From the NCBI RefSeq assembly GCF_029227915.1, contig NC_079888.1, forward strand, positions 5,591,001 through 5,655,000: a stretch of DNA of 64,000 bases. Direction: 5' to 3'. Both the position numbers and the translations under genes were made by a program. The notes beneath the pieces are model-generated. The model did not search any database. It had not been told where the DNA came from and saw only the letters and a list, made by a program, of their open reading frames with translations. The DNA comes from Hydractinia symbiolongicarpus (taxonomy: Eukaryota > Cnidaria > Hydrozoa > Anthoathecata > Hydractiniidae). Shown in pieces: positions 1-13,232 of this stretch (position 1 is its first letter; each line of letters starts with the position of its first letter).

Positions 1-544
1 TTATACTTTTGTGCCCTTTTTTTTGTTGTACTTATAAACATTTTGTTCCATCTTTAGTATGAGCAATTATGTGCATATTAGAGATGTGGATGAAATAAAA
101 TCCTGAAACCTTTTGCTTATCCTTAAAAAGTAACTTTTCTTATCTGATGCATACAATCATTTGTTTCTAGCAGTTGCCTGCAAAATTATGATGAAATTCA
201 TTCACCAATAACGTTAGGAATGCGTTCGAAGAAAACATAACTCTTTACCTCTGCAACATACATACAACTTCTTGCAGAACTCGTAAAGTACTTTACGATT
301 TACAATTTGTCGAGGAAAAGTAAATAAAACTGGAACCATTTCCGAAGTTTATGAAACATCATTGATAAACAATCTGTTTGAAGATCGCAAAAACCTAAGT
401 AAACGAAATTCATTAACATCCGGATGCTCGTTAAGATATAGACTATACTAAATCCTAGGTTGGTGGTCATCTTGACTGTTGTTATAGTGGCTCTTATATA
501 TTATGAAATAGACAGAATATAATACACAACAATAATAATAGTTT
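1..544. other. No gene seen
   Basis: AT-rich sequence with no supported coding region, RNA gene or repeat boundary. It ends in a short AAT/ATA-rich stretch just before the left inverted-repeat arm. Confidence 0.5.
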
Positions 545-671
545 TAACTAAAATACATCACGATTATTTGCATAACGTTCGACTACAAAAGGTGTACAAA
601 AAAATACACGAGAGAAAAAATTGTACAAAAACACCTACTATTTTTACGGCTACCAAAATTTTATTACCAAC

Positions 672-790
672 ATGTCAGATTTAAACCACAAATGCAAATT
701 ATGTAAGCATGCTTCCGCGAAATTTTGTGCGGGCTGCGAGGGTAGGGTGGACTGCTCGTTCAGATTAAGAAACTTAGAATTTAAGTACAA
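672..790 (+). pseudogene. MYND-type zinc finger remnant
   Basis: A reading frame from ATG 672 gives cysteines spaced C-x2-C-x7-C-x2-C-x4-x-C-S (CKLC, then FCAGC, then DCS). This is the first half of a MYND finger, where the tyrosine before the CS pair is usual and the next cysteine should follow two residues later. Here that tyrosine is D and the next cysteine and the C-terminal Cys/His pair are missing, so the finger cannot be complete as read. The matching stretch of the right arm (about 11040-11080) keeps only parts of it. MYND fingers bind proline-rich partner proteins; any role here is inference. An exon ending at a GTAGGG donor at 742 is an alternative reading. Confidence 0.35.
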
Positions 791-1448
791 AAATTACTTA
801 CTTACTATAAACGTAGTATCGGCATCTCTACCGTTTTAACGACATTTTTGAGCCTTTGAACTCACAAAAGTCCAGGCTTGGAAAAACAGTAACTTAACGA
901 ATGTTAGATACTTGTCCTGATGCCACAAAAAAATATAAAAATAAAATCGTCCATCCAAATGCATAAAGCACCGGTAAATTGGCAGGCGTACTAAACTAAC
1001 ATTCAACGAACATTAGTGTAAAATAGTAACGCGAAAATTTTCATAAAAAGATATCAAGCACCCGAATCTTACTCTACTTACAAAAAAGTACCTTTGATTT
1101 GGTTTTGACAGCTGATTTGGCGTACTTACCACTATAACGGGTGCAAGTCAATCGCTTTTGCTTACTTATCAAACCGGATAAAATCTTGTCTTACATACTT
1201 AAAATCCAAATTTACAGGAGCGAGCACCCCCGTTTCCAGATGTCTTGTCTGGAGCAACCACCATTGTGCGGCAAAAAAGGCGCTGGCTGAGCGACGTGAT
1301 GTAAAATGGCCTGAAATTGTGTTGGAATATAATTAACGGAGTCAATCACCAGCTTATGTTATAGGAACAGTGGTGCATTCGTGAGATTTTTTAGTAAAAG
1401 TAAACCTGCTAATTATCTTCCCAAGTGCTGCAATGGTGATGGATTAGG

Positions 1449-1512
1449 TGTGTCTTGAGTTGACAACCTCTTGCTTGCCGGGCGATGGTTCTACCAACTC
1501 TACTATCGATCC
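1449..1512 (-). mobile_element. tRNA-derived SINE piece, minus strand
   Basis: On the minus strand there is a D-arm-like AGTAGAGTTGGTAGAACC followed by an anticodon-arm-like segment and a degenerate T-arm ending near 1450. The spacing fits a tRNA-derived SINE head, but the stems are too poor for a working tRNA. It faces a similar plus-strand copy at 1575, with an 8-bp stem between them. Confidence 0.5.
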
Positions 1513-1574
1513 GATCCTTTCTCCCTAGCACATGTAGCAGACGAGACGAACATACTAGGGAGGTAGAATCGTAT

Positions 1575-1645
1575 CGATAGCACAGTCAGTAGAGCTACTC
1601 TCCGGCAAACGAGAGGTCGTGGGTTTAAATCCAATCCGATCCCTC
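1575..1645 (+). mobile_element. tRNA-derived SINE piece, plus strand
   Basis: TAGCACAGTCAGTAGAGC reads as a D-arm with pol III A-box, and GGTCGTGGGTTTAAATCC about 30 bases later reads as a variable/T-arm with B-box. The anticodon arm does not fold properly, so this is a SINE head rather than a gene. It is the inverted partner of the copy at 1449-1512. Confidence 0.55.
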
Positions 1646-2269
1646 ATCTTTGCAACCGAGAAATAAGTCAGTGGAAAAACTAATACGTTTCTAAACCCTA
1701 AAATCTGCTAAAAAATATTTAACTAATAAACAAAAAAGGAAAGCAAATAGTAAAATGTCTATAATTTCTACTAGCAAGAAAGTTCATAGATTTCTCTTGG
1801 TTAGCAGAATTTGGCAAATTCACGCATCGAAAATATTATTTCTCTTTTGCTTAAATCTTTTAAAACTCTTTTTGTTCCCTCTTTGGAGCATTTATGCATT
1901 TTTATATAGCAACGCGCGAAAAGAATACTTTTCTTTTTGTAATTAGCGGACACTGTTAAGGCCTGGCGCAATGCAATACACATTCTGCGAATTACATTTT
2001 TCTAAAGTATAATAGGTGTAAAATCACGTTTATTTATTGGATTTGCACTTGTATGACGTTTCAAATTAGTCGACATGGGAAAGTGATATTTAGTGGCATT
2101 ATTGCCGCGATCAATGCTTTTTATTATCTAACGAAATTCGGGAAAGGTGTATTGATAGAAAATGTTCTTTTTTATTGGGTATATCCTGTCTCTTAATTAC
2201 AATTGAATTACAGTTTTTTATCTTGTGTTGGGTTAAATCCACTTGACATGATCCTGGTCAGAATTAGTT

Positions 2270-5200
2270 TTGTATATGATTTTTAAGGAATTCCTGTTCT
2301 AAATGCACCAAAGAGAGGCAAAAATTGTAGTCAAGTTAGAAGCAGTAAATACTGCGATAATACTAACAGATCAAATAAAAGCCTTGGTCTGTCTTTTCAT
2401 TTACCTTCGTAATTGAGTCATTTTTTGCAATGCGCAAGCTTATTAAATTTTTTTACCTGAAGATTCTGGATAAAAACATCTTGAACTTTCTTGATCTTGT
2501 ACAGCTTAATAAGTTTCTTGTGTGATAAATTTGTCGAGCACTGCCTGTAAGAAAGAAACAACAAATTCGCGAATTTCAACTTGTATGGAAATAGAATGCA
2601 GATGGATTGGAAGGGGTATTGTTTGACTATGTTGATCGCATTTACTTTCTCGTTTTGGAATGACACAGCCTCCGTTATAAAATAAAACAACAAAAAGAAG
2701 TAAGGCAGTCAAAAGGGTGTTCCTTAATAAAATAAAATAAAAACCAAAAAATGTGGAACAAGATATACGAATCAGACGTTAATGAAAACTGCAAGGGTTT
2801 TCTAAACTTTTTTGACTAATCCTTCTTGTAAAGAGAACGTGCTGCGAATATACACACAATGCACGGTGTGAATAATTCAATATAGTTATATACTTGATAA
2901 ATCCCTGATAGATCTTAGAACACAAGAAGATCTTCAGACAGAATGAATTCAAAACTAGAGCAAAAAATCTAAATATTTAAATCGATTTAATAAACTCACG
3001 CAGAGCTGACGTGCGCGTACATAGCACTACCGAAGAATTACCACGCTGTGATGACATACCAGCTAGTTAGTCCACGTTTGAAGCGCTAAGCCTGTTGTTG
3101 ACAGGTATTTCAATTCAATGACCAACTAAGGCAATACAAGTATTAGAAGAGCGGTCGTTGAATATTCACTAAACCAAAAACATCTATAAGCAGTCTTTTA
3201 AGTCGGCTTATGAATATAGTCATAAAGTTTGTAAAATCCAACACAAGTGGACATAAAACTTCTTGCCGTTGTTTTTAGCGGCATTGTTGGTATGAATGAC
3301 TAAGACATCGGATCTAACTTACAATGTCAATAAGGACCTTTAAAACAATTTAAAGAAACCTTACTGTCCGCCATTCTCCAACTTCCATGCTGCGTCGGTC
3401 GTTTACACTTTCCAAGAAAATAAAACCTAAATGAATAAAAGGGTTGATTTAGTATGTGAGTGCAAACAGTATCTATGATAAACAAATGGCTCGTAAGAAA
3501 AAAACAAATTAAAAAGGTATTGCTGATGGCTTGAAATATTTCTACTTACATTTTAATTTTCCAAAAAGGTACGTTAGGATCTAAAGACCGTATTTTCTCT
3601 ATTTAGCGACTTTTAAAGGCGCCTACCTCAAATAAGTGACCAGGGCGGTTAAGGGTCTCGTAATACGAAAAGAAATTGATTTTTCTTTTGTTTTGACTAA
3701 GGCAGCTAAAAATATTTTGTTTTGTTTCGGTTGGTTTGCGGACTAGGTTCTTGCAATGAAATTTTGGATATCAAAAATTTTAGTAGCCTTCTCTCTCAAT
3801 TGCTTTCTCTTAAACAAGCGCCACACTCTTAAAGGAATAAAAATAATAATAGCCCATTACCTTCACTCTAATATTACATTACCTGTAAATAAGTGTGATA
3901 TTTCATCCCGTATGGTTTATTTGCTGTAGCTACGTCTGTCGATAACAAATACACCAATACAAGTGTATGTTTTATGATACTGTGCATGCATGCTCGAATA
4001 TCATTTTTCATCATTCTCTCATTATTTTCATATTTAACCCTATTTTCATTATTTTTTTTATTATTTTTAACATTTTCTTTATGATTCTTGTTACTTTTTT
4101 TATCATTTTTATTTCATCTTTTTTCATTGCAGTCATCGTTTTTTAAAAAAAAATAAAAAAAATATGTGATAATTCGCAAATTTATCAACTATGAAACACA
4201 TAGGACGTGCGCGTACTCGAAATAAAATTATTTATGCATGAAGGGTTATATATTCAATGTCTGTATGTATGAATGTTCGGCCATTAGTCAATCTCTGACC
4301 CCATGCTATTTTCGTGTTTTTTTTAAATAATATACAATTAAAACGTTCAGTTACAACGTCACACAAGTTCAGTACGTTGTTGGTTATAAAGTGCGTTAAT
4401 AGCGTTGGATTACAGCAACACGAACCAACAATGTAAAGTTTCAATCAAATGATTTTTTTTGATTTTTTTTTTGTTGTTTACTTTTTACTCTCGTTGCTGC
4501 ACACACACACACAAACCCGCACATAAATTAGTATATCTTATTGCTACACGTCAATATTTACTTAAAAAGAATTGTGTCTGCCCTACTAAAATTTGAGACA
4601 CCTTTTCTTAGAGCACTCGCACAACTTGATGACTTGGTAAGTTATAATATATTTTCCAGCGCAACTGAGTCTCAAATCCTCGTATCCATCTGCAGTGCAT
4701 CGGCAGAAACAGTACAACAGAGATTTTGTGAGCAATGTGTATTGATATACAGAAACCAACGCAAATGTTGACATCAATTCCTACATTGCTGCCTGGACAT
4801 TCTTAAACTTTTATTTTTTACTTTTCTCTTACCAATGAGGTATACCGAATTGCCGTACTTTTGTTGATCAACTTGTATTTAGCCGCCTTCATTTTCGTTC
4901 GTTATACTTTCACACTGTTTTTTACTTGATGGTCAGTATGAACAGACACAAGAAATTCGAGAGTGACATCATCCTTCAAATGATAAACTAATAATGGTAT
5001 TATACATTTTTTTATAAACCTTATTTTGTAAGCACAGAATCATACATATGAATAAAATGGTAGAATCGCACATTATGCTAAGGATGGTATTGCTCTGGAA
5101 TACCAGTTTTAAATATTTGAGAGCAAAATTTTCTCAAAAAAAAAATAATGTTTTGTGAAACTGTAGATACATTATGCAATGGAGCTTCGAATGATTACAG

Positions 5201-5350
5201 TGAATACGAATTGCTTAGACGTTGAAACACTGAGATTGGACTACAATAAAACACTGGATTTAAAAATGTATCACTGGAATTTACCTGCACATAAACATGT
5301 AAAATAAAATTATAATAAAAAAAAATATTGTTTTAAAGAACATAAATATG
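2270..5350. other. Spacer without supported gene
   Basis: No coding exon or RNA could be supported. A T-rich ATTTTC/ATTATTTT low-complexity run lies at 4009-4150, and a short CA run at 4501-4514. The open frames here are short and have no recognisable domain. Confidence 0.5.
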
Positions 5351-5354
5351 TATT

Positions 5355-5386
5355 TTTAATTTCACCTCAAAGGAGGTGAAATTAAA
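5355..5386. repeat. Perfect 14-bp palindrome, 4-base loop
   Basis: TTTAATTTCACCTC (5355-5368) is followed by AAAG and then its exact reverse complement (5373-5386). No T-run, gene end or transposon terminus adjoins it, so neither a terminator nor a TIR role is supported. Confidence 0.85.
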
Positions 5387-5389
5387 GTT

Positions 5390-7436
5390 TGAAGCGTTTA
5401 GCGCATGAAGATTTTTACAACTGAAACAACGATTTCTGCTATGTGAGTCTATACCCATTGCAAAATTCTAAGGCTAGTTTTTCCTGTGAAGGTATTTCAC
5501 ATTTTCTGCCGTAAAAATTTTGTTGGTTATTAAACAAAAACCTGAACGTGCATTTATGAAGCTACGATTCAGTCATAACGATAGTGATCAAAGCGAGAAT
5601 ATGTCACAACCCTCGTACTCACCCAAAATGTAAAGTAGCGTATATGTAAATGATTTACCTGGTCACTATGGTGTGATATGTTGTCTTTGTGTGGCCTTTT
5701 CTAGTTTGCCTAGAGAGTTTGAAGAGATACTGAGTTTCAAAGATGAAGGCTTATTTATTAGGTGCGAAGACAAAAAAACGGAAAATGTCAACAGGAGATT
5801 AACGAGTCTTTTTTGCTTCGTCAATACAGTTCAGTTTAACTCAATTCCAATTCAAGATTTCACTTAAAATATTGTACGTTCTGCTAGCATGCAGGAAAAA
5901 GGAAATGAATAAAATGATACTATTGTTAAAGCCAGGAGATCCTCTCGCTGCGTTTAAATTCATTCATTCTTTGCTAGTGAAAAACTGGTCATGAACTTTT
6001 TACCTTGACATCCGCGATGACGGATAGATTAGATTAACCGTAACCAACTAAACATGCATTTTTATTTTAAAGAAAATTGCATTTGGCTGTTTTAATAGTT
6101 TAATTTAAACAAATTAAAAGAAAAATTCAATATAAAAGGTACGAGCTGTTGGCAGGAATATCAATATAATCCTTAGGGCGTCCTTCTTTAGAAAAATGTC
6201 GCATTAATCAGAAGGAAAGGGAGTCTCTTTCGGACAAAAAGAAGCCGGAGGGTCATCTGCTACATTTTATGAACAAATTTGCTGATGTGAAATACTCATG
6301 CGAATATTTCTTAATGACGCATGTTCAAAGCACATGTAGTTGCTTGTTAGCTCCTTGTCATTGATGTTGTTCATGTACGTTTCACTGGTTTGCATATTAT
6401 GTAATTTTATGCAACAAAAAATTTAATTTATAAATGAAATCTCAGCACGATACTTTTTTCTGCAAAATTTACTCAAACTAGTATTACCAGTGGAATGTTT
6501 AGCAAAGTTTTCAGGACTGCATTGTTACCAATTTTGGACTGCATTTATTTTGCAGTATTTGGTTCTGTCACAGCTGGTTGTATATAGTGTTTAGTTTCGA
6601 CACCTACCGATTTATCATTTGATTAAAGGCTCTAAAATCCTTTTTTTACAAAAACTTGACTCCCAACAGCCACAATACATGCATATCCACCATATGTGTC
6701 TTAATGATAAAAAACTAACAGTATGACGAAGAAAAATTTTACTTTATTTTTCTAAAAACACGCATGTGCTGACGTAAATTGTAATTAGAAATTGGAATTA
6801 AAACCTTTCTCGAAAGCAACAAAATAGTTGCATATCAACGTACTACTCTTTATGACAATAATATCAAATATTCTTATTCTTTTTGAATTATTTACTAAGG
6901 AAAACCTTCTCAGTGCACCTTGATACTTCTCTCAACGAAAGTGGTTCTAGTGCATCTAAAGTTTCTGCTTAAGTTACGAAAGCCATGCAAACAGTGCAAT
7001 TGCTCAATTAGACAATCGCTTAACTAGACAAATTCTATTCTTGTGTTAATCCGTACGCATAAAGGATATATTTACATTTCTGTAGTCTCTGGCATGACTC
7101 GGTCGTGGTTTAAATACATGATCGTGTTCGCACTGGAAGCTAAAGTTCTTAATATAGTCGGTATATATGATAGATTTTTAGCAATCGTAAATGCTATCTT
7201 GATGTTATAAGATTATAATAAGATATTAAGGAAATATAATCATAGTATATTTAAAACATAAAAATAATTACTTTTTATGTTTTGTTTTTAATATTGAGTT
7301 AATGTAAAAGAAAGAAAGATTTTGACGCATTAATGAAATAGTAATGTGAAGAAAAACATAGGTAGCACGGAGTTTGAAGAAAGGTACAGTATTTTTGTGC
7401 GTGTGTATCAGGTGTTTTCTACTTTAAGAGTGAATT
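5390..7436. other. Spacer without supported gene
   Basis: AT-rich sequence with no recognisable exon, RNA gene or element end. Confidence 0.5.
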
Positions 7437-7661
7437 TTAAGTCGACTGTAAAATATGGCGACTAAATTTAGAAACATTGAATAAATACTTTAATGCTATT
7501 CTGCTTTGTAAGTTGACATATGTTGTCAGTGCTTTTGATATATCACACAATGCAATTCCATATGACAATTTTGGCATAAGTAGAGTATTAAATAACACAA
7601 CTAAAATATTTGGGTGTGAACAACGTACACCTGCTGATATAAGTACATATGTTGCTGCCAA
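7437..7661 (-). pseudogene. LINE (non-LTR) reverse transcriptase C-terminal fragment
   Basis: The 74-residue frame contains VLFNTLLMPKLSYGIALCD, which matches the conserved block just after the RT palm and thumb in CR1/Jockey-type LINEs (K-L-F-x-T-x-x-x-P-x-L-x-Y-G followed by W or A near the end). It continues with the usual arginine- and leucine-rich segment, but no RT catalytic region lies upstream on the minus strand and no LINE 3' end could be placed downstream. It is a short 5'- and 3'-truncated scrap within the spacer of the long inverted repeat. The exact clade cannot be fixed from this length. Confidence 0.6.
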
Positions 7662-7764
7662 AATATTTATTTACACGGTGATGTATATGCGATTTAAGAA
7701 TTTCTACTTAATTAGCGTTTTTGTTGTCGTTTTTCCAATAAAATCCAAGATGAGTTAGTTCATC

Positions 7765-9536
7765 TGTTAAATCGATCTCTTCATTGCTGATATGAATGAA
7801 AGAATGAGGAAGTCCATTACCAGATTTTAGGACTCTGTTTTTCACAGATTGAATTTAATTTTCTGTTCAAAACCATGAGAGATTGATCATCTTACGAAGA
7901 CCTAGAAGTGTTGCATTGACAAAAAAATTGGTCTGCGTACACTGTAATACCCGTGTATTTACTGTAAAAAGGTGTCCCAGCATCACATTCACTAACCATT
8001 GTAAGCAACGTTTTAGTTTAAATGTTATATAAGTAAGGAGATAACATTGATCCATGACGAACAGCTTGTGTTGAATTGAATATGCAAGACTTAAAACCAT
8101 GATATGCACCTTGCATTGATGTTTTTAAAGATACTGTAAAGGCTTAACTATGATTGTTATAATTGCGAAATTCTCCGAAAAGTGTACATTCTAAGGTAAT
8201 TAAAAGACACCATTTAAATTTCAAAAAAATGTAGTTTTGCATGGAATGAATATATTGTTTAGTGATTTTTTTTAACGCATTAAACATAAAACGTTAAAGG
8301 TAAGTTCCACTGCCAAAAGCAACAGCAACTAAGTTATTAAATTTATATCCTGTTGTGTTGCCTAAAATAAGTTATGACAATTAAAAAAAAAAATGCGTTG
8401 TGGGATTTTTATTACGAAAAACATATTTTTCTTCTTCATAACATCTCATTTTTGAGTTCCGGTCGCCATAACGGAATAAGCAGGTAAGAGAAAATAAATG
8501 TAGTTGCATCAATTAGCTGTCTTTTTCACAGCTTTATTACCTTTAACAAAGGTAATTGATATACACATCAACCCATAACACATAAAATCCCAGTTAAACA
8601 CATTTACACATTCTTAACAACTTTGATATATTAGCATATTCTTACAATTAGCTGTAAACTTACTCCCTTAAAACCCAATGCTTGTATTATTAGTTGTTTT
8701 TCCTTATTGAATTTCTCTAATACATCAGCTATTCCTCTAAAAAATATAACCCTTGCGCAATTACTGATGGTAGGTTTGTCGAGACAAAATTAACTATTTT
8801 GGAAATTTTGTCTCAACAAAACTTACCAAGGCATTTGGCGTAGGAATTTTATAGATTTTGTTATATGATTAGAAAGCTCGAATTTTTTACAATACATCTG
8901 GTGTGAGAAGTAAGACCAGAAACTGATAAGCGACTAAAGGCTTATTTTCCGTGTGAAATAAGACGTGGGGCAAACCATAACGACTGATTATATGCAGCAA
9001 AATTGCAATTTTAACATACAGGTTAATATATTTTAAAGCTAACAGTACCTTATCGCTAAAGTTTTTGCAACGAAGGTGTGCAGAAGGTGCTCGACCCAGA
9101 ACAAAAACAAAACAAATCAATTTCTTTTTTCACTTACGGGATGCTTATACTTATTATCTAAACAATAATAACTGCCCTGGGCACTTACTTGAAGTGAGGT
9201 GCCTTTAAAAGCTGCTAAATAAAGGAAATGCGATACTTACATGCTAACGTAACTTTTTGGTTTAAAAAGAAAATAATGTACATAGAGGTGGCTAGACACC
9301 GCAATGATGAACTCAACCTGCTAGGCCTTTGGAAACAAACTAGACGTTTTGTTGAAACGAATGATAAAGTTGCTTCAAACGTTTCAAAGTTGTCTCTTGT
9401 GTATCCCACTTTTTAATTTCTCCTTATTATTTTTTTAAAACTTTAAAGCAGTTACGTTGTAACTTATAATTAAGTTACCTTTTGGTAAAATCTTTACAGG
9501 AATCTCATTGTAAAGCAATTCTGTGTAGGTTCATGT
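7765..9536. other. Spacer without supported gene
   Basis: No exon or RNA gene supported. Frames of 60-80 codons here have no domain signature. Confidence 0.5.
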
Positions 9537-9539
9537 TAA

Positions 9540-11190
9540 GTGGATTTAACCCAACACAAGCAATCGCAAGTAAAAGACAGGTAATGCCCATAAAAGGAAA
9601 AATATAAATCATTACCGGTAACTCTAATGCCACTAAAACAGCACTTTCTCTTGCCGTCTAAGTTGAAACGTTATACAGACGCCAATTCAATGATGTTGAA
9701 TATAATTTTAATCTCACAATTGTAATATTTTAGAAAAATGTTATTCGGAAATTTTTAAAATTTTCCGCTAATCACCACAGGAAAAGTATTAACTTTAAGC
9801 GCGTTACTAATAAAACACATAAATGCTCCAAACAGGAAAAGAGTTTTAAAAGATTTAAGCAAAAGAGAAATAATATTGCCGATGCGTGAATTTACCCAAT
9901 TCGGCAAACCAGATCAGGACAGGAACATAATTTTTGACTGTAACAGATGTTTTTAAGCTTTTAAGATGCTTATAAACTTTGACATTGAACGTCCGTAAAC
10001 TTTTTGGATATATATACAGTAAAAAAACCCTTATTAGATGTCTATTGGAAAGTGTATAGTTTTATCCGAATCCTTCAGTGTAACAAAAATTCTTTTCTTC
10101 TTCTTTTCACTTTCCTCATAGTATTTAGATAACTATCAGTTTTTCCACTGTCTTTTTTAGGTTGCGTAAAAATAGTTTCTTCGTCGTCACGTTTAAAGCA
10201 CAAAATCCAAACTCTGTTAACCATATTTCAACAAAATTTCACGATACTTTACATCACGTCGCTAACTCTGCTCTCTTTGCCCCGTGGTGGTGATTGCTTG
10301 AGACAAGAAACCTGGGTGCAGGTGTACTCGTTGATGTGAATTTTAGTTATAAATATATAAGACGAGATATATCTGGTATAATAAGTTAGCAAAAGCGATT
10401 GACTTGTACCCGTTACAGTGGATATACGTCATTTTAGCTGTCAAAACCGAATGAAAGGGAATTTTTTGTAAGCAGATATGATACAGATGTTTGATATCTT
10501 TTTATGAAGGTTTTAGCGTTGCCGTTTTACACTAATGTTCATTGATTATTAGTTTAGTACGTCTCTGATTTCACAAGTGCTTTATGCAATGGGATAGACG
10601 ATTCTATTTTTGTATGTTTTTTTTGGCATCAGAAGAAGTATATCACAGTCATCAAGTTTCAGTTCTTTTCAAGCCTACAATCGTTGCCAGAAGTAGTTGA
10701 GTCAAATGCAAAAAATGACAATAAATCACAGAAAAGATGATAAAACCAGACTTACTACATTTTGCTCCCTCCTCTCCTTTACACAATATTGCAGGGTCAT
10801 AGCAGCATACTACGAGCGTGAGAAAACTCAGAAATCCACATTGTACTGGGGGTGCGGCGTATTGCTATTTTAAAAAGCGTGTCAACGCTTTTGGCAACGA
10901 TTGTAGTGTTTTTTGAGTCTAGAGTCTAAAAAAAGGAGTTAAACAAAATAACTACGTAAGTATCTTTTTTGTACTTGAATTCTTCATCTTAACGCGTAGA
11001 ACACCTACCGTTGTAGTGAGCACGTAAATTCAAGGAGACATGTTTTACATGGTCTTTGCAGTCATGGTTTAAATGTAACATGACGGTTATAAAATTTTGG
11101 TAGTCGTAAAAATGGTAGTTTTCGTACTACTTTTTTCGTGCACCATTTTAAAAAATTATGCGAATAATCGTGACGTATTTACATAGAAAT
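9540..11190 (-). repeat. Right arm of the long inverted repeat
   Basis: Inverted, diverged counterpart of 545-2265. It lacks the SINE pair found in the left arm, and its MYND-like stretch is more decayed. Good blocks are the sequence around GCAAAAGCGATTGACTTG (10390) against the left CAAGTCAATCGCTTTTGC (1144), and TTACATCACGTCGC (10249) against GCGACGTGATGTAA (1291). Confidence 0.8.
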
Positions 11191-11199
11191 GTTATTTTA

Positions 11200-13065
11200 A
11201 GCTTTTTTGTGTCAAGAGACAATGGAGATCTGATTGGGATTAGTTAGAATGCGTCAAAAGAGTATGTATCTGGACTTCGTGCTAATAGACTTTCTTACAA
11301 CTTTATAAAACACGAATGTATTCGCATCATAAGGAAATCTTAAATTATGCTTATATATTTATTAAGTTTACTAATGTTTACTATAAAATCTTATTGTTCT
11401 TTTACTGTTTTTTTTGGACATTAAGAATGGGAATGCTTTGGGAATGCTTTGTGTTTTAATTCATCCTCCACAATCTGTAAGTCGTAAAAAACTATAGGCG
11501 TTCTTTCTAAAGCCGTCTGTGAGTTACAGAGGCAGAGAGCTATGTTTTCTCCGAATATGCATTGCTAACGTCATTGGTGGATAAATTCACATCATAATTT
11601 TACAGACAGCTGTCGGGAAACAATTGATTGTATGTGTCAGATAAAAAATGTTATTTTATTAGAATAAGCAAAAGTTTTTCAGATTATACTACATCCTCAT
11701 TCTTATATGCACGTAACTTGCTCATATTAAGACTGAAGATGGAATAAAAACTAAAAATATTTTACTTATTCTATTAAAGTACTTGTTTCTTATTGTTTTA
11801 CGAAAAAAAAAAGGACTGCACGAGTGTAATTAAAAGAAACCGAACACAAAACAGGGTGCGAAAGTATAACTATTAGTGTAACTAGATAAAAGTGACTTGC
11901 ATAAAAAATCAGGACATTCGCATTTGGACTAAAAGAATGGCCAGTTCATATGCTATGCAGGAAAACCAAAAGGGTCGTACTTAGCTCGCTCCCACCCTGC
12001 TAGAAATAGGGTAAAGATATTTTTGGATGACGATTTCTCTATCATTTATAATTTTCACGATAGTATATAATTTATGACTGCTGCACGTGTTATTTTTAAT
12101 GTGCTAAAGGTTGAAATGGGCCATTTGTCAACAAGTATTTCATGTCACCAAAGAATAGTATTTTAAAATCGGAAAAGCTGTGAATATAATTACTTTATTC
12201 GTACTGATTTCGGTAAGTACAGTTGCCTCATTGTAAAATTCATTCTTATCTCATCAGCTAAGGTTCTAAAATAATGAGCTATAAAGTAATGCGATTGTTG
12301 AGATACCGATTTGAGAGAATCGAAAGAAAAATATCGTGTTCCAAAAATATTATTCCAAGTTTTTAGCAAGTAAAAAAAGGCCCGAGTAAAAAAAGGCCCA
12401 GACTATGCGGAAAGAAAAATACTTAACATCAAATTCTGGAAGCAGGGCATGGCAAATTTTTTTCTGTTTGGTTAAGTTTAGCTTAAAAAAGGCAATATTA
12501 AATATTTAATATTTTGTGCTTTGTCTGACGCCATTATCTAACAATTCCATCGGTGAGCCACTATAGACGGGGCATCCTCAACAGAGACTTTACTTGCGTC
12601 TGAGTCCGGAGTTGTCTATTAAAAGTCTATATGATGACTTCTTTGAAGCATAAGGAGTTTAAACTAAATTATGACAGATATAGAAAAGAAGTAAATAGTT
12701 TAAATATTAGCTTTGTTAAACTTAGAGAGGAGAAAAAAATTAGTTTGTTTAGATAAAAATGGATGCTCTTAACTCTAACTGAAAAGATATGTTCTAAAGA
12801 CACTAAACTAAATGTCAAGTTAGAAATTAAAAGGGAAATTTTTCAATCATATGAATAAATATTTTCGTATTTTTTCTACACGGTTATCATATATTTTTAT
12901 GAAATTTTGATTTTAAAGGTATTTTTAAATATTTAAACTCACGCTTGAAAATGATTGTTTTTCTTATTTAATGTTACTTGCTTCCTTTATTCGAATTTTT
13001 TTGGAAATTACTTTGCTTAAAAAAATGTGGTATTTTATTGCCAAAAGTTAGGTTAAACTATCTCG
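11200..13065. other. No gene seen
   Basis: AT-rich sequence without a supportable exon, RNA or element boundary. Confidence 0.5.
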
Positions 13066-13069
13066 AATG

Positions 13070-13232
13070 AAAAAGGTTTACAATACAGCAAGCTGCACTG
13101 AAGTATCTTGTCTACAGGGACAGTGGTTGTCAAAACTGGGATTAGCTCCCAGAAGAAGGTGCTGAATACACTTTCTTGCTTCTTACAAGCATGAGTACTG
13201 TCCAACTTGGACCTAAAACTATTCTTTAAGAA
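13070..13232 (+). repeat. Dispersed ~160-bp repeat, copy a
   Basis: Runs from AAAAAGGTTTACAATACAGC to the stretch after GTCCAACTTGGACC. It recurs with high identity at 19588-19747 and again, slightly shorter, at 19748-19895. No coding signature. GTCCAACTTGGAC is itself a near-perfect palindrome in each copy. The family could be the end of a larger transposon. Confidence 0.8.

Larger units (their letters stand above)
545..2265 (+). repeat. Left arm of a long diverged inverted repeat
   Basis: The reverse complement of roughly 9540-11190 can be followed along this arm in the same order. Matching blocks include 550-700 with 11035-11190, 900-980 with 10560-10640, 1130-1310 with 10240-10440, 1665-1700 with about 10140-10165, 1800-1900 with 9830-9910 and 2225-2260 with 9537-9570. 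Identity is imperfect, with many small indels, so the duplication is old. The arm carries about 280 bases around 1380-1660 (the SINE pair) that the other arm lacks. It could be two inverted copies of one transposon or of one gene with its flanks. The limits are approximate because I aligned by eye. Confidence 0.8.

Noticed and set aside
1575-1645. Possible plus-strand tRNA gene
   Set aside because: A- and B-box present, but no proper anticodon loop or acceptor stem, and an inverted partner lies beside it.
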